Assembly (NCBI GenBank): GCA_023055425.1
Contig: JALGPY010000006.1
Coordinates: forward strand, 73,874,127-73,938,126
Reading direction: 5' to 3'
Length of the DNA stretch: 64,000 bases
Source: Linanthus parryae
Lineage: Eukaryota; Streptophyta; Magnoliopsida; Ericales; Polemoniaceae
This document shows, in pieces, positions 12,165-25,734 of the stretch. A model generated the notes under the pieces. That model was not told where the DNA came from, did no database searches, and was given only the letters and a program-made list of their open reading frames with translations. The number at the start of each line of letters is the position of its first letter. Position 1 is the first letter of the stretch. A program made the position numbers and the translations under genes.

Positions 12165-13602
12165 TGTTGGGTTTTGACGTAGGTAACGCAGCGGAATAAC
12201 AAAAATTAATCCTACTCAAAGCCCACCAAGGATCACAGGAAGAGACATCATAACATGATCAAGGACATAGAAGATGTGTACCTTTTGATTTGTGAGATCA
12301 CACGAAGAATGATGTCCTCGTCTCTACGGTTGATCCACGTCTAGAGGTGAGATCTAGATTCTTCCTTCAAACAAGTGCTAGCTTGAACCTTGGAGGAAGA
12401 GGGATGAAGATCAAAGGCACAAAGCAACAAAGCAACAAAGGAGGGGCGGCCTCCCTTTGCGCCGTCGGGTAGAGGGGCGGACGGGTGGCTAGGGTTTCGG
12501 CCCTAGCACCTTGTCTTGCTCTCTCTTTTTCTCTCTCCCACTTTTGTGTTATGACTAATAATAACTCATCAAGTGGGAAGGAAGCTAGAGCCTCCTTTAT
12601 ATACTCCAACAACTCCTTGTTGTTTCCATAAAAAGAGTTTCCTAATTCTAGATGAACTAGAATTATTCCCTTCCTTGCAAATTAGTCCTACTAAGTTTGC
12701 AAGGTGTTGCACAATGATCCTTCTATTAATTAATCCATATTAATTAATCCCAAATCTAGCTCTACTCTATTTGACGTGTGACCCCATAGGTTTCTATATA
12801 GTTGGTAGTAACTATTACTAACATGGAGCGGTGTCTAGCAACACATCCATGCAACCCAACCAATAGAAATAGTCAGTGATCCCGACAAACCTTTGTGCCC
12901 AATATGTCATATTGCATTATCCCTTTGTCTCCATATCCGGATTGGACACGAGACATAAATAGTCACACTCGTATATCCAATCCATAGTTCCTCGATCCTG
13001 GGAATATGCTTATACTTGCAGATAACATTAATATCTCTATATTAATTTATCTGAGTCTGGCCAGACATTCAATAAGCCTCATCCCTCGAGTGGCCGTGGA
13101 TATTTACCCCCATTATGTGGGAGGGACAAATCCTATCTACATCACTACGATCTCTAAGCTTGCTTCCTATCACGCCCGATAGCCACCTTTATGATTACCC
13201 AGTTACGGTGTAACGTTTGATAACATCAAAGCGCAATATTTCACAACTAGAGTATCTAGTGACTTCAAGTCTAAGGATTGCAATAATATTAGCACTACGA
13301 AAAGCGATTGTGACTTCACATAATCTAATGTATCCTTTTCTTCGTGGGTCAATCCAGTATGCCATTACTCCTAATGCATACCCATGTGTTGGATCGTGAT
13401 ATCTCCATATCAATCCAACCCCATACTAGTCTATAGATGATTGTCCCATTAATCATTATAATTGACTAGGGATATTTAAGAATATAACACCTTATATTCT
13501 AAGGACTTCATTCATGTTAGCATATCTCCATATCGATAACATAATGAATCGCAAATCCATATATTTGTCACAATTGATTGCCTCTAGGGCACAATTCCAA
13601 CA
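12165..13602 (-). repeat. Element A 3' LTR (left copy)
   Basis: 1438 bp, inverted ends TGTTGG/CCAACA. On the minus strand it contains a TATATAAA box (complement of 12597-12604) upstream of the expected transcript start. It is immediately followed at 13603 by the complement of the polypurine tract AGTGGGAGAC. Confidence 0.92.
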
Positions 13603-13619
13603 GTCTCCCACTTGCACTA

Positions 13620-15011
13620 GAGTCAATCTCCTGCATCATATGCCTATTGATCTAGCGCGGTCCTCCACGCTTACACTGCGTAGGGGCGAGACATATGCTG
13701 GCACCTTGCAAATATTCACATCTCCTCCATCAACAATTTGATTGAGATTGAATATTCTGAATAAATGCATCTTATGCATTAATTTACTCAGTCCTCTATG
13801 TTATAATCAGTGACTGACTCTTGCCTGGAACCTTCCCAGCTCACAGTCACTCCCTCTAGCAAAAAAAACATAAAACTCGACTATAATCTGAAATCTTCTT
13901 TGTCAGATGGAAGTTCTCATCACTGTAACCCCTTACAGTAAACTCTTCTTATCCTCCATTAATCAAGAGTTCATCCTTTATTCCTTCTCAAGTACTTAAG
14001 GATAATCTTGATAATTATCAAGTGACACCTCACTTGGATTTGATTGGTATCTTTGTGTCATGCTTTATGACACGTCTGGCCTAGTACATCTCATGGCCTA
14101 TCTCGTGAATCTAATTCATACGGTCCATTCCCAATCTAATTGGTAAGACAATTAGCCTTCCAAAGACTAATTCCATGTGACATGGGTAAGAATCAATATT
14201 CTTTTCACGTTGAACCATTTCAACACCTTGTCAATATATGTACCATGACTCAGGCTGAACAATTACTTTAATCTATCTCCATAGATTTTATAGATTGTCT
14301 CGCCTAAGTCAATTATTGGAAATCAATTTCTCTAGCCAATCTTTAACAGATTGCAGAGTAGAGACATTGTTCCCAATGATTAGTATGTCTCTACATACAA
14401 GACCAGAAATTTAACTATGCTCCCACTAACCTTCTTGTAAACACAAGTATCATCTTCAATTTTGATGGAACCAAACTCCTTTGATTGCATCATCCATTTG
14501 AAGAGTCCAACTCCAAGAAGCTTGATCCAATCTAAACAGATTGCTACAAGCAGGATACGAATGGATTTAAGCATCACAACTGGGATAGATTTCGTCATAG
14601 TCTATACTATGAACTCATATGAAATCCTTACCCAACCAATTGTCCCTTAAAGGTAATCATATTACCATCCATGTTGGTTTCCTCATAACCTACTTGCACC
14701 ATATGGGTCCTACCCATTCAGGTGGTTCCACCAAAGTCCATACTTTGTTGGTATACATGGATTCCATATCGTATCTCATGGCTCCAAGCCATTTCTGAGA
14801 GTATGGCCACACGTGGCCATCTCATAGGTTGTAGGCTCATCTCGATGAGCAATATATCACGGGTTATGAGAAATCCTCATTTCTCTAGTCCCTTGACATA
14901 TCCTACCTGTCCTACGAGGTTCTTGTGTTATCTGAGTAGGTTGCTCCACAACACCTTGTGATCCTGCTCATGTTCCATCAAACGGATCAATGTTCTATTG
15001 TGGTTCTTGAA
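13620..15011 (-). pseudogene. Element A pol remnant: reverse transcriptase and RNase H end
   Basis: The minus-strand sequence tracks element B pol but with many stops and indels. Recognisable pieces include DDTCVYKKVSGS, FLVLYVETY (where B has YVDD) and TYIDKVL. The upstream linker also aligns with B (DEPTTYE). The catalytic YVDD is lost, reading YVET. The piece is cut at 15011 by element B. Confidence 0.75.
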
Positions 15012-16442
15012 TGTTGGAATAGATGCCCTAGAGGCAATCTAGTTTAGTATGAATTTGTAATTGGCTAGAAATTCATTTATTATTTATTGGATATTTAATA
15101 TAATGAAGTCCTTAGATTTACAATTGTGTTGTTTATCTTAAATATCCCTAGTCAAGTATAATGATTAAATGGGACAATCATCTATAGGCTAGTATGGGGT
15201 TGGATTGGTATGGAGATATCACGATCCAACACATAGGTGTGCATTACGGAATGTCGCACTGGATTGACCCATCACCGAGAAGGCTACATACACGTTATGT
15301 TGAGTCACAAGTGCTTCTCGGGTACAATGGTATTGTCATCCTTAGACTTGAAGTCACTAGATATTCTAGTTGTGGATCACTGTGATCTTGGTAGCGTTAA
15401 ACGCTACACCGTAACTGGGTAGTTATAAAGGCGTGTACTGGATACAATGAGAAGCAAGCTTAGAGATCGTAGTGGACGTAGAGAGGATTTGCCCCTCCCA
15501 CATAACGGGAGCAAATATCCAAGGCCACTCGAGGATAGTGCTTATAGAATGTCTGGCCAGACTCAAATAAATCAATATATGGGATATTGATGTTATTTGC
15601 ACGAATAAGGCTATTCCATAGATCGAGAAACTAGGGATTGGATATACGAGTGTGACTTGTATGTCTCGTGTCCAATCCGGATATGGAGGCAAAAGGATGA
15701 GACAATTACTTGTACAAGGTTGTCTAGATGACTATTCTATTAGTTGGCTAGAATGGATGTTTTGCTAGAAACCGCTCCATATTAGCAAAGAGTTGCTACC
15801 AACTAGATAGAACCTATGGGGTCACACGCTATATAGAGTTGTACTAGATTGTGGAATTAATTAATTGGATTAATTAATTAGAAGGATCATTTTGCAAACC
15901 CTTGCAAACTTAGTAGGGACTAATTTGCAAGGAAGGGACTAAATTGAACTCTAGTAGGACTAGAATAAGTCCTTTAGGTAGTTGACAAGGAGTTGTTGGA
16001 CTATATAAAGGACCCTCCTCCTTCCTTCCCTACACAACTTATGCTCTAGAGAGATCATAACAAGAGTAGGAGAGAACAAAGGAGAGAGAGAGCAAGCAAA
16101 GAGGGACGCCGCCCCCTATTGCCGCCGCCCCCCTTGTCCCCGACGCCACAAAGGGCCGAGCCCCCTTTTGGTGTCTCGTTTTGCGTGATTCCTTCACCCT
16201 CCTTTCAATCCGGGCTAGCACCAAGGAGATTGGAGATCTAGGAACAACTCTAGGCGTGGATCAACTATAGAGAACGTGACACTATTCGCGTTTGAAGTCA
16301 TCAAGGAGAACCCAAAGGTGTGTTTATGATTTCTTGCCTTTACTATCGTTATGCATCTAGACTTGTGATCCTTGGAGGGTTTTGCATGGTTGTTTGTTTG
16401 ATTATGCTTCCGTTTGCGCGATCCATGAATCAAAACCCTACA
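15012..16442 (+). repeat. Element B 5' LTR
   Basis: Ends TGTTGG and CCTACA. A TATATAAA box at 16003-16010 precedes a GA-rich leader (about 16080-16100). The end segment is followed at once by the primer-binding site. Confidence 0.95.
16003..16010 (+). promoter_or_regulatory. TATA box of element B 5' LTR
   Basis: TATATAAA sits about 440 bp before the LTR end. An identical copy lies in the 3' LTR near 23082. It probably directs the genomic transcript. Confidence 0.6.
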
Positions 16443-16443
16443 G

Positions 16444-16455
16444 TGGTATCAGAGC
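16444..16455 (+). other. Element B primer-binding site (initiator Met tRNA)
   Basis: TGGTATCAGAGC, one base after the 5' LTR, complements the 3' end of plant initiator tRNA-Met. It is the usual primer for this copia group. Confidence 0.9.
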
Positions 16456-18128
16456 CACAGGTCATAGAGCATAAACGTAGTTTATGTGTTACTTTATTGT
16501 TGTTTTACACCTTAATTTGTTGTTTATCGTGTAAAACAAGACAAATCAAGCATTGGATGCAATTTGTCAAAGAATTAATCATAACAAGACCCAATTATTG
16601 CATTGGATGCATGAATTGGTGAGTTTGAGAAATTTTAGGATCTTAGATCTAGGGTTTGGGCATCCTTGGGGAAGAAGGAGTTCTCCCACAACAAGGAAAC
16701 AACCAAACTTGGGCTCCAAGCAAGGAGGTTGTTTTGGAAACAACCTCCACAAGGAGGTTCGGCCCCCTAGGGAGCCGCCCCCTTGCTTGCCGCCCAAGCT
16801 TGGCGCCCTAAGGGGCCGGGCGGCCCTAACCCGCGGGCCTAGCTTGCGGGTTTTGGGCCGGGCCGGCCCTAGGGCTTTATGGTTCACTTATTTGGGCCCG
16901 GGCAATTGGATTGTTGGGCCCATGGACCGTTTTAACCCTAGAAATCCTAAAATCAATTAAAATTGACCAAGCGCGTTAAAATTGGATTTTAACTGTTTAT
17001 GTGCAATTCGCATGGTGATTGGATATGGCCTTAGGATGTGGTTTGATGTGGATGTTTAATTTTGTGGTTTGGTTTTACGGCCTGCGAGCCGATCAATTAA
17101 TTGTAATAATTAATTAGGGTTTTATGGCCTGCGTGCCATTTTTTTTCTCAACTTGTGAGATTTATTTTATTTAGTATAGATGTTAGTTAGTGCTAGATAA
17201 AGTAGATTGTTAGCCAAGATTGGAGAAAAGAAGCCCAAAGCCAAAAGGAGCCACAAAAGATGGAGCATGGAGCATGGAGCACACCACATGACTATGAAGG
17301 ATGGACCAAAAGATCAAGACGCATGGAGATGTGTTTGTTTAGGGTTCATAGATAATTCCATTGGCTTGGAATTATCTTAGTCTAGAAAAGGCCATATCCA
17401 CATCACGTTTAATTTCTGTTTTGTGGTTGTTTATTTATTGTCTTATTATTTGTGTGGTTGGTGTATGGATGATGCATGCAATTAGGATAATAAGATAATT
17501 AGACAACCCGGATCTATTATTTGGAGTTGTGCCCAAACTCAAATAGATAGATTAGTTGATATTGATCAACAAGATAATTAAAATTAAATTGAAAATCCCT
17601 CAAATTTTAAATATTGTGTTCTTGCCTTCTCGTTATTTAAACACTCATTATCATCATTATTTATCAAGTTCGTGCGTGCCAAAGCATGGCGACTTGGTTC
17701 ATAATGATGGAATGCGATGGCACGTAACAATGTGCAATTGTTTAGATAAGAGGTTGAACACAACTAGGCTATTAATTTGATTAAGAAACCTAGAGGCAAT
17801 CAATTGGGATTATCCATATGGATGGATAAATAAGGAGTTATTTGCCCGGTTGAACCAAGAGTTGCATATGGGATGCAATTGGAATTGTTCCTACCTAAGA
17901 AGTAATCGAATTATGGGTGACTTGCCAAAGCAAGCTCATAAGGAGATGAAAAAGATGGATCTTGGCCCACTAGAAAATATAAGGATATTTTCCGCATTAA
18001 TATCTTGAGGGTTATTAATCCGTAGAAAAAATAGTGGGAGCTATATTTAATAAACTAGCCATTATTAAATATAGTCAAAAATTCACAAATACTAAAACTT
18101 GCGTATTTTCCTTTTGTAAGAATTCCAA
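16456..18128 (+). other. Element B untranslated leader
   Basis: About 1.7 kb between primer site and gag start. It holds a GC-rich block (about 16740-16930) and AT-rich tracts but no convincing ORF. Element A carries a homologous leader. Packaging and dimerisation signals would be expected here, but none can be pinpointed. Confidence 0.6.
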
Positions 18129-21100
18129 ATGGCAAACAACTCATCGAGTTCACAACATTCCCTACGATCTGTCCTTGAGAAGGACAAGCTCTCAGGAACC
18201 AACTTTCTCGATTGGTACAGAAACTTGAGAATTGTTCTCAAGCAAGAAAAAAAGCTGTACGCAATAGAGGAGCAAGTTCCAGAAGGTCCAGAGAATCAGA
18301 CACCTGCTGCCTTAAAGGCGTATCAAAAGCGTGTTGATGACGCTAATGATGCGGCCTGCCTAATGCTTTGCATGACCTCTGAGCTTCAGAAGCAACATGA
18401 GAACATGAATGCTGTCGATATGATCGAACATCTAAAGCAGCTCTTCCAAGAGCAGGCGAGGGTAGAGAGGTATGAGGTCTCAAAGGCACTGTTCAAATGT
18501 CATCTGGCAGAAGGGAACCCGGTGGGACCCCACGTACTCCGAATGATCGGGTACTTGGAGAATCTCGCCCGGCTTGGGTTCCCGGTCGGCCAAGAGTTGG
18601 CAACCGATCTCGTGTTGCAATCGTTGCCCGAGAGTTATGGACCGTTCATTATGAACTATAACATGAACGAGATCGTTAAACCACTGCCAGATTTGCTCAA
18701 CATGTTGAGGACGGCTGAACAGAGCATCAACAAGGGTAAGGGCAAGGCCATTATGATGGTGCATAAAGGAAAGGGTAAAAAGTTTGCCTCTTCCTCCAAG
18801 GGCAAAGGCAAGTCAGTTGCTAAGTCCAAGGAACAAGCCCTTAAGCCTGTTGGTGCCATTGCCAAGGTCGTGACTAAGGGTGAATGTCACTACTGTAGTC
18901 AACCTGGACACTGGAGGAGGAACTGCCCAAAATATCTGGAGGACAAGAGGCTTGGAATAGTGATTCCACCACCACCAGGTATTTTTGTTGTAGATGTCAA
19001 TTTAACTGTCTCTACATCATGGGTATTAGATACTGGATGTGGATCTCATATTTGTCGAAATATGCAAGATCTAAAGAGAAGTAAAAGATTGGCTAAAGGG
19101 GAGGTAGATCTGCGCGTTGGGAATGGAGCAAAGGTTGCTGCGTTGGCCATAGGCGTTTGCGAGCTATCTCTGCCTTCAGGATTAGTTTTAGAATTAAATA
19201 ATTGCTATTTTGTGCCTGCTATGAGCAGAAACATTATTTCTATTTCTTGTTTGGACAAGGAAGGTTTTATTATTTCAATAAAGAACAATTGTTGTTCCTT
19301 TTATTTGAATAATATTCACTATTTTAGTGCGCAATTATTTAATGGACTTTATGTCCTTGATCTAAGTAATCCTGTCTACAACATTAATACCAAGCGGATT
19401 AAAATAAATGATTTAAATCCTGCTTATTTATGGCACTGTCGTTTAGGCCACATAAATGAGAAACGTGTATCTAGACTCCATAAGGATGGATTGCTAGACT
19501 CATTTGATTTTGAATCATATGAGACATGTGAGGCTTGTTTATTGGGAAAAATGACAAAGTCCCCTTTCAGTAAGAAAGGTGAGAGGACTAGTGAGCAATT
19601 GGCACTCATACATACCGATGTGTGTGGGCCATTTGCCACGCCTGCCAGGGGTGGTTACGTCTACTTCATTACGTTTACTGATGATTACAGTAGATATGGA
19701 TTTGTGTACCTTATGAGGGCAAAATCCGAATCCTTTGAAGTGTTCAAAGAATTCAAAAATGAAGTAGAGAAGCAACTTGGCAAAAGTATCAAGGCTCTAC
19801 GATCGGATCGTGGAGGAGAATACTTGAGCCAAGAGTTTGACGACTATCTTAGAGAGTGTGGGATCGTGTCCCAACTCACTCCACCCGGAACGCCACAATG
19901 GAATGGCGTGTCCGAGAGGAGGAATCGAACCCTATTGGATATGGTTCGGTCTATGATGTGTCAAACCGATCTTCCATTATCATTTTGGGGCTACGCTCTA
20001 TTAAGTGCAGCTTTTACCATTAACCGTGTTCCATCTAAATCAGTCATGAAGACACCATATGAGATGTGGAGTGGGAGGCGTCCCACACTGTCGTTCATGA
20101 GGATTTGGGGCTGCGATGTCTATGTAAAACGTTTACAATCAGACAAGCTAGGGCCAAAATCGGATAAGTGTAAATTTGTGGGGTACCCTAAGGAAACTAA
20201 GGGATACTACTTCTACAATCCAACCGAGAACAAAGTGTTTGTTGCTCGGACCGGCGTGTTTCTAGAAAGAGAGTTTGTCTCTAAAGAAGCAAGTGGGAGG
20301 AATGTAGAACTTGAAGAGGTTCAAGAACCACAAATCACAGAACCGATTATGGAACATGAACAGGAATCACAAGCAGTTGTGGATCCACCTGTTCAGGTAA
20401 CACAAGAGCTTCGTAGATCTAGTAGAGTGCGCCAGGAACCCGAGAGGTACGGACTTCTCATAACTGATTCCGGTGACACGATGCTCATAGATGATGAGCC
20501 TACTACCTATGAGGAGGCCATGAATGGCCCAGACTCGCAGAAGTGGCTTGAGGCCATGAGATCCGAGATGGAATCCATGTATACCAACAAAGTATGGACT
20601 TTGGTGGAACCACCTGATGGGGCGCGGCCCATAGGGTGCAAGTGGGTCTTCAAGAAGAAGATCGACATGGATGGTAATGTGATTACCTATAAGGGCCGAT
20701 TGGTGGCTAAAGGATTCAGACAGATTCATGGTATTGACTATGATGAAACCTTTTCACCAGTCGCAATGACCAAATCCATCCGAATCCTACTTGCGATTGC
20801 AGCATACTACGACTATGAGATTTGGCAGATGGATGTCAAAACAGCATTCCTTTATGGGAATCTCCTCGAGGACGTGTATATGATACAGCCGGAGGGTTTT
20901 GAGGATCCAAAGCAAGCCAACAAAGTCTGTAAGCTGTAACGATCCATTTATGGATTGAAGCAAGCTTCTAGGAGTTGGAATCGACGTTTTGATGAAGTGG
21001 TCAAAGAGTTTGGCTTCGTCAGAAACGAAGATGAGTCTTGTGTCTACAAGAAGGTTAGTGGGAGCTCTGTAGCTTTTCTGGTCTTGTATGTGGATGACAT

Positions 21101-22076
21101 ACTACTCATTGGAAACGACATTCCCATGCTGCAATCTGTGAAAGATTGGCTAGGAAAGTGTTTCTCAATGAAAGACTTAGGGGAAGCAGCCTATATACTT
21201 GGTATAAAAATCTATAGAGATAGATCTAAGAGGTTGCTAGGCCTAAGTCAAAGTACATATATTGACAAGGTGTTGAAACGGTTCAACATGCAAGATTCCA
21301 AGAAGGGATTCTTGCCCATGTCACATGGAATCACTCTTTCGAAGAGTGGTTGTCCTTCCAATGAGATTGAGAAGGAACGCATGAGTAGGATTCCCTATGC
21401 CTCGGCTATAGGATCTATCATGTACGCCATGTTATGTACTAGACCAGATGTGTCATATGCCTTGAGTATGACAAGCAGATACCAATCCAATCCAGGTGAG
21501 AGTCACTGGATTGCTGTCAAGAACATCCTAAAGTACTTGAGAAGAACTAAGGATGCTTTCTTGATGTTTGGCGGTGAGGAAGAGTTGCGTGTAAGGGGTT
21601 ACACTGATGCAAGCTTCCAAACCGATAGAGATGACTTTAGATCACAGTCGGGATATGTGTTTTGCCTGAATGGAGCAGCGGTGAGCTGGAAGAGTTCCAA
21701 GCAAGAGACGGTAGCTGATTCTACAACAGAGGCTGAGTACATTGCTGCAAATGGCGCAGCAAAGGAGGCTGTTTGGATCAGAAAGTTTGTTTCTGAACTT
21801 GGTGTGGTCCCTAGCATTGCGGATCCAGTGGAGTTGTTCTGTGACAACACTGGGGCGATCGCGCAATCAAAGGAACCAAGATCGCACCAGAAGTCCAAGC
21901 ATGTGCTCAGGAAGTTTCATCTGATTCGAGATATTATCGATAGAGGAGACGTTCGGATATGCAAGATTCCTACAGATGATAATCTGTCAGACCCGCTTAC
22001 AAAGCCTCTCACGCAGTGGAAGCATGAAGGGCACACTAGGAGTATGGGCATACGAGATGCGCCAGATTGGCTCTAG
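18129..22076 (+). pseudogene. Element B gag-pol polyprotein with one in-frame stop
   Basis: One frame of 1316 codons runs from ATG 18129 to the stop at 22074-22076. It is interrupted only by TAA at 20937-20939, inside the reverse transcriptase just after NKVCKL. Order: gag (residues ~1-240), zinc knuckle CHYCSQPGHWRRNC (253-266), protease DTG (301-303), pre-integrase WHCRLGH, integrase D497/D560/E596, reverse transcriptase with YVDD (21087-21098), RNase H (TEAEYIAANGAAKEAVW). As it stands the protein would stop at 936 residues, losing the catalytic half of the reverse transcriptase and RNase H. No other lesion is seen, which agrees with a very recent insertion. The domain order and conserved blocks place it near the Tork/TAR/Angela group; exact lineage is an inference. 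Confidence 0.92.
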
Positions 22077-22090
22077 TGCAAGTGGGAGAC

Positions 22091-23521
22091 TGTTGGAATA
22101 GATGCCCTAGAGGCAATCTAGTTTAGTATGAATTTGTAATTGGCTAGAAATTCATTTATTATTTATTGGATATTTAATATAATGAAGTCCTTAGATTTAC
22201 AATTGTGTTGTTTATCTTAAATATCCCTAGTCAAGTATAATGATTAAATGGGACAATCATCTATAGGCTAGTATGGGGTTGGATTGGTATGGAGATATCA
22301 CGATCCAACACATAGGTGTGCATTACGGAATGTCGCACTGGATTGACCCATCACCGAGAAGGCTACATACACGTTATGTTGAGTCACAAGTGCTTCTCGG
22401 GTACAATGGTATTGTCATCCTTAGACTTGAAGTCACTAGATATTCTAGTTGTGGATCACTGTGATCTTGGTAGCGTTAAACGCTACACCGTAACTGGGTA
22501 GTTATAAAGGCGTGTACTGGATACAATGAGAAGCAAGCTTAGAGATCGTAGTGGACGTAGAGAGGATTTGCCCCTCCCACATAACGGGAGCAAATATCCA
22601 AGGCCACTCGAGGATAGTGCTTATAGAATGTCTGGCCAGACTCAAATAAATCAATATATGGGATATTGATGTTATTTGCACGAATAAGGCTATTCCATAG
22701 ATCGAGAAACTAGGGATTGGATATACGAGTGTGACTTGTATGTCTCGTGTCCAATCCGGATATGGAGGCAAAAGGATGAGACAATTACTTGTACAAGGTT
22801 GTCTAGATGACTATTCTATTAGTTGGCTAGAATGGATGTTTTGCTAGAAACCGCTCCATATTAGCAAAGAGTTGCTACCAACTAGATAGAACCTATGGGG
22901 TCACACGCTATATAGAGTTGTACTAGATTGTGGAATTAATTAATTGGATTAATTAATTAGAAGGATCATTTTGCAAACCCTTGCAAACTTAGTAGGGACT
23001 AATTTGCAAGGAAGGGACTAAATTGAACTCTAGTAGGACTAGAATAAGTCCTTTAGGTAGTTGACAAGGAGTTGTTGGACTATATAAAGGACCCTCCTCC
23101 TTCCTTCCCTACACAACTTATGCTCTAGAGAGATCATAACAAGAGTAGGAGAGAACAAAGGAGAGAGAGAGCAAGCAAAGAGGGACGCCGCCCCCTATTG
23201 CCGCCGCCCCCCTTGTCCCCGACGCCACAAAGGGCCGAGCCCCCTTTTGGTGTCTCGTTTTGCGTGATTCCTTCACCCTCCTTTCAATCCGGGCTAGCAC
23301 CAAGGAGATTGGAGATCTAGGAACAACTCTAGACGTGGATCAACTATAGAGAACGTGACACTATTCGCGTTTGAAGTCATCAAGGAGAACCCAAAGGTGT
23401 GTTTATGATTTCTTGCCTTTACTATCGTTATGCATCTAGACTTGTGATCCTTGGAGGGTTTTGCATGGTTGTTTGTTTGATTATGCTTCCGTTTGCGCGA
23501 TCCATGAATCAAAACCCTACA
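22091..23521 (+). repeat. Element B 3' LTR
   Basis: 1431 bp, apparently identical to the 5' LTR except for one substitution (tctagacgtgg against tctaggcgtgg). The polypurine tract AAGTGGGAGAC lies directly before it. Confidence 0.95.
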
Positions 23522-23526
23522 TTGAA

Positions 23527-25734
23527 CTCCTTCAAGTTCTACTATCCTCCCACTGTTTCTTTTAGAGACAATCTCTACCTTGAAACACTGTGGTTCGAGA
23601 AACAAACAGTTTGTTCTCGATTAGGTTGTAGAAATAATATCCTTTTCAGGATATCCCACAAAACATTTATCCGACTTGGGTCCAAGTTTATTTGTAAACT
23701 CTTTTACATAAACCTCATAACCCCAAATATTTATGAATGACATACTAGGACACTTCCTAGTCCATATCTCATATGGTGTTTTTCATAATCCGTTTTTGAT
23801 GGAATAAGGTTAAGGGCGAAATTTTGCTGTAATTAGAACATAGCCCCTAAAAGTAAACTGGAAGTTATGTTTGACTCATCATGGACCGAACCGTGTCTTA
23901 CAAGGTTCGAACTCTCCTTTTAGACACGCGAAACCCATGTGGCGTGCTAGGTGGAGCGAGTTTTGGATCATATCCAATACTCCCATAGATTCTTGTCAAA
24001 CTCTTGGCTCAAGTATTTTCTTCTATGATCCAATCGTAGAGTCTAAATACTTTTGCCAAGTTGGTTCTCTACTTCATTCCTGAATACTTTGAACAATTCA
24101 AAGGATTCTGATTTGTTTCTTCATAAGATACACAAATCCATATTTCTCTGATCCTATCAGTAAATATGATGAAGTACTAAAACCATCTTTAGTATTTGTG
24201 CTTAGTGGCCTTCATACATCAATATGTATGATTCCCAAAAGATCATATCTTTGCCTAATAAGTCTTACATGTCTCATATGATTCAATAATCAAATGAGTC
24301 CCAGAAATCCATCCTGATGGAGTTCTAGATATGTATCTCTTATTTATCGGCCTAAACGATAATGCTAAAGATAAGTGAAGTTCATATCATTATATGCAAA
24401 CCTCTAGGTATTAATGTTATAGATGAAATTATCATGATCATGGATATAGAATCCACTTAGACAAAATTGCATTACAATAATGCATACCATAATAAATGGA
24501 ACAACATTTGTCCTTTTATTATGATAAGGAGCTTTCTTGTCCAAACAAGAAACTATGATAATGGTCCTACTCATAGCAGGGACATTATCCCTTTTGTCTA
24601 ATTCATGAACAATTTCTGAAAGGTAGAAATAATTCCCTACGGCTTTTCAGCAACCCTTTGCTTCATAGCCCCACGTGTAGGATTATTTCTTCCTTATCCA
24701 ATTGTCTTCGTCTCTTGAGATCCTACACATTTCTATAAATGTGAGATCCTCATCTAGTATCATATACTCTTGATGATGAGATAGACACATTGAATTTTAT
24801 AATAAAATACCCAAGTCGGAATTCATAATTCCTTTATTATTTACTTCCATGTACTTTTGGGTAGTCTCTCTTCCTCTACACCACCTATGGGACTTCGAGG
24901 CAACTTGGTTTTAGCAACAGGCTTGCTTTATACTCATGGGTTCGGCGCAACCATTTGTCCTTACCCATGCTGTTAACTATTAACAGTTTTTGCCCATGCC
25001 CATTATGAGTGTTTTGTTTAGTGATTTTTCAATCATATTGAGTAAATCAACTTTAAAACAAAACTGTAATTGCATCCAATGCAATTCTTGGTCCACTTGG
25101 GAGAATAACTATATATTCTTTATCTATCTTATAGATAACTCCCAATATCTAAGCTTTCAATCATATTGAGTTAGTTTAGTTTGCGCTTCACCTCTTGCTT
25201 CAGCAGCCACACATTACTAACTTGTGTCGTCGCGTCATATCTCGATGAAGTAAGTCGCATTGCTTTGGCAAACCCGAACTTATTCCATCTTGACCATGAC
25301 GAGTGCTAAGCAAGAGATTGCAAAGTGGAGCAACTCCTTAAGCCTTTCATGACAAGCTCGTATGATCATATCATATGCCTCCAAATTTCTCATCTTGCTT
25401 CCAAAGCTCAGAGTCCATGGGAGCTTGACATGAGACAAGTTACATCCAAAGAACCATTCTTTGATGTTCCTTCCATAAGGTTTTAGTGCGTTTTGGTAGT
25501 TGGTGAGAAGAGAAATTTATGCTCTACAATGTACAACATATTTCCTTTACTTGAGAACAATTCTCGATTTTATACCAATCTAGAAAATAGATTCCAGATA
25601 TCTTGTCCATCTCATGGACATAAAGTCGCGTTTGTTTGTTTAATGCGATGGGTATTCAACACTTATAGGATTATGCAAAGCATTGTGACGTATAACTATA
25701 TTCAACAAGGATTTAAATTATTAAATATAGCTCC
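23527..25734 (-). pseudogene. Element A gag-protease-integrase remnant, with leader-like insertion
   Basis: The minus-strand sequence aligns with B gag and the first half of pol, but every frame is broken. Near 23527-23605 it reads VEIVSKRNSGRIVELE, matching the B segment FVSKEASGRNVELE. Near 25560-25600 a gag piece corresponds to B RNLRIVLKQ. The stretch about 25075-25330 does not match gag. It resembles A's own leader at about 25880-26150, so part of gag has been replaced. No protein could be made. Confidence 0.65.

Larger units (their letters stand above)
15012..23521 (+). mobile_element. Ty1/copia element B (Tork/TAR/Angela-like), near-intact
   Basis: LTRs 15012-16442 and 22091-23521 (1431 bp each) are flanked by the target duplication TTGAA (15007-15011 and 23522-23526). 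The only difference I noticed between them is one G/A at about 16255/23334. A primer site TGGTATCAGAGC starts at 16444. A purine tract AGTGGGAGAC ends at 22090. A single gag-pol frame fills the interior. It inserted in element A between the integrase and reverse transcriptase sections, so it is the younger of the two. Confidence 0.95.

Noticed and set aside
13195..13413. Pair of overlapping 60-72-codon frames, repeated at 28508-28726
   Set aside because: They are within the two copies of the element A LTR; duplication comes from the LTRs, not from a gene family.
15423..15692. 89-codon minus-strand frame, repeated at 22502-22771
   Set aside because: Antisense frame inside the identical LTRs of element B; no family resemblance.
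16553..16960. 135-codon frame in the element B leader
   Set aside because: GC-rich leader sequence that is open on both strands, with no similarity to gag and no counterpart intact in element A.
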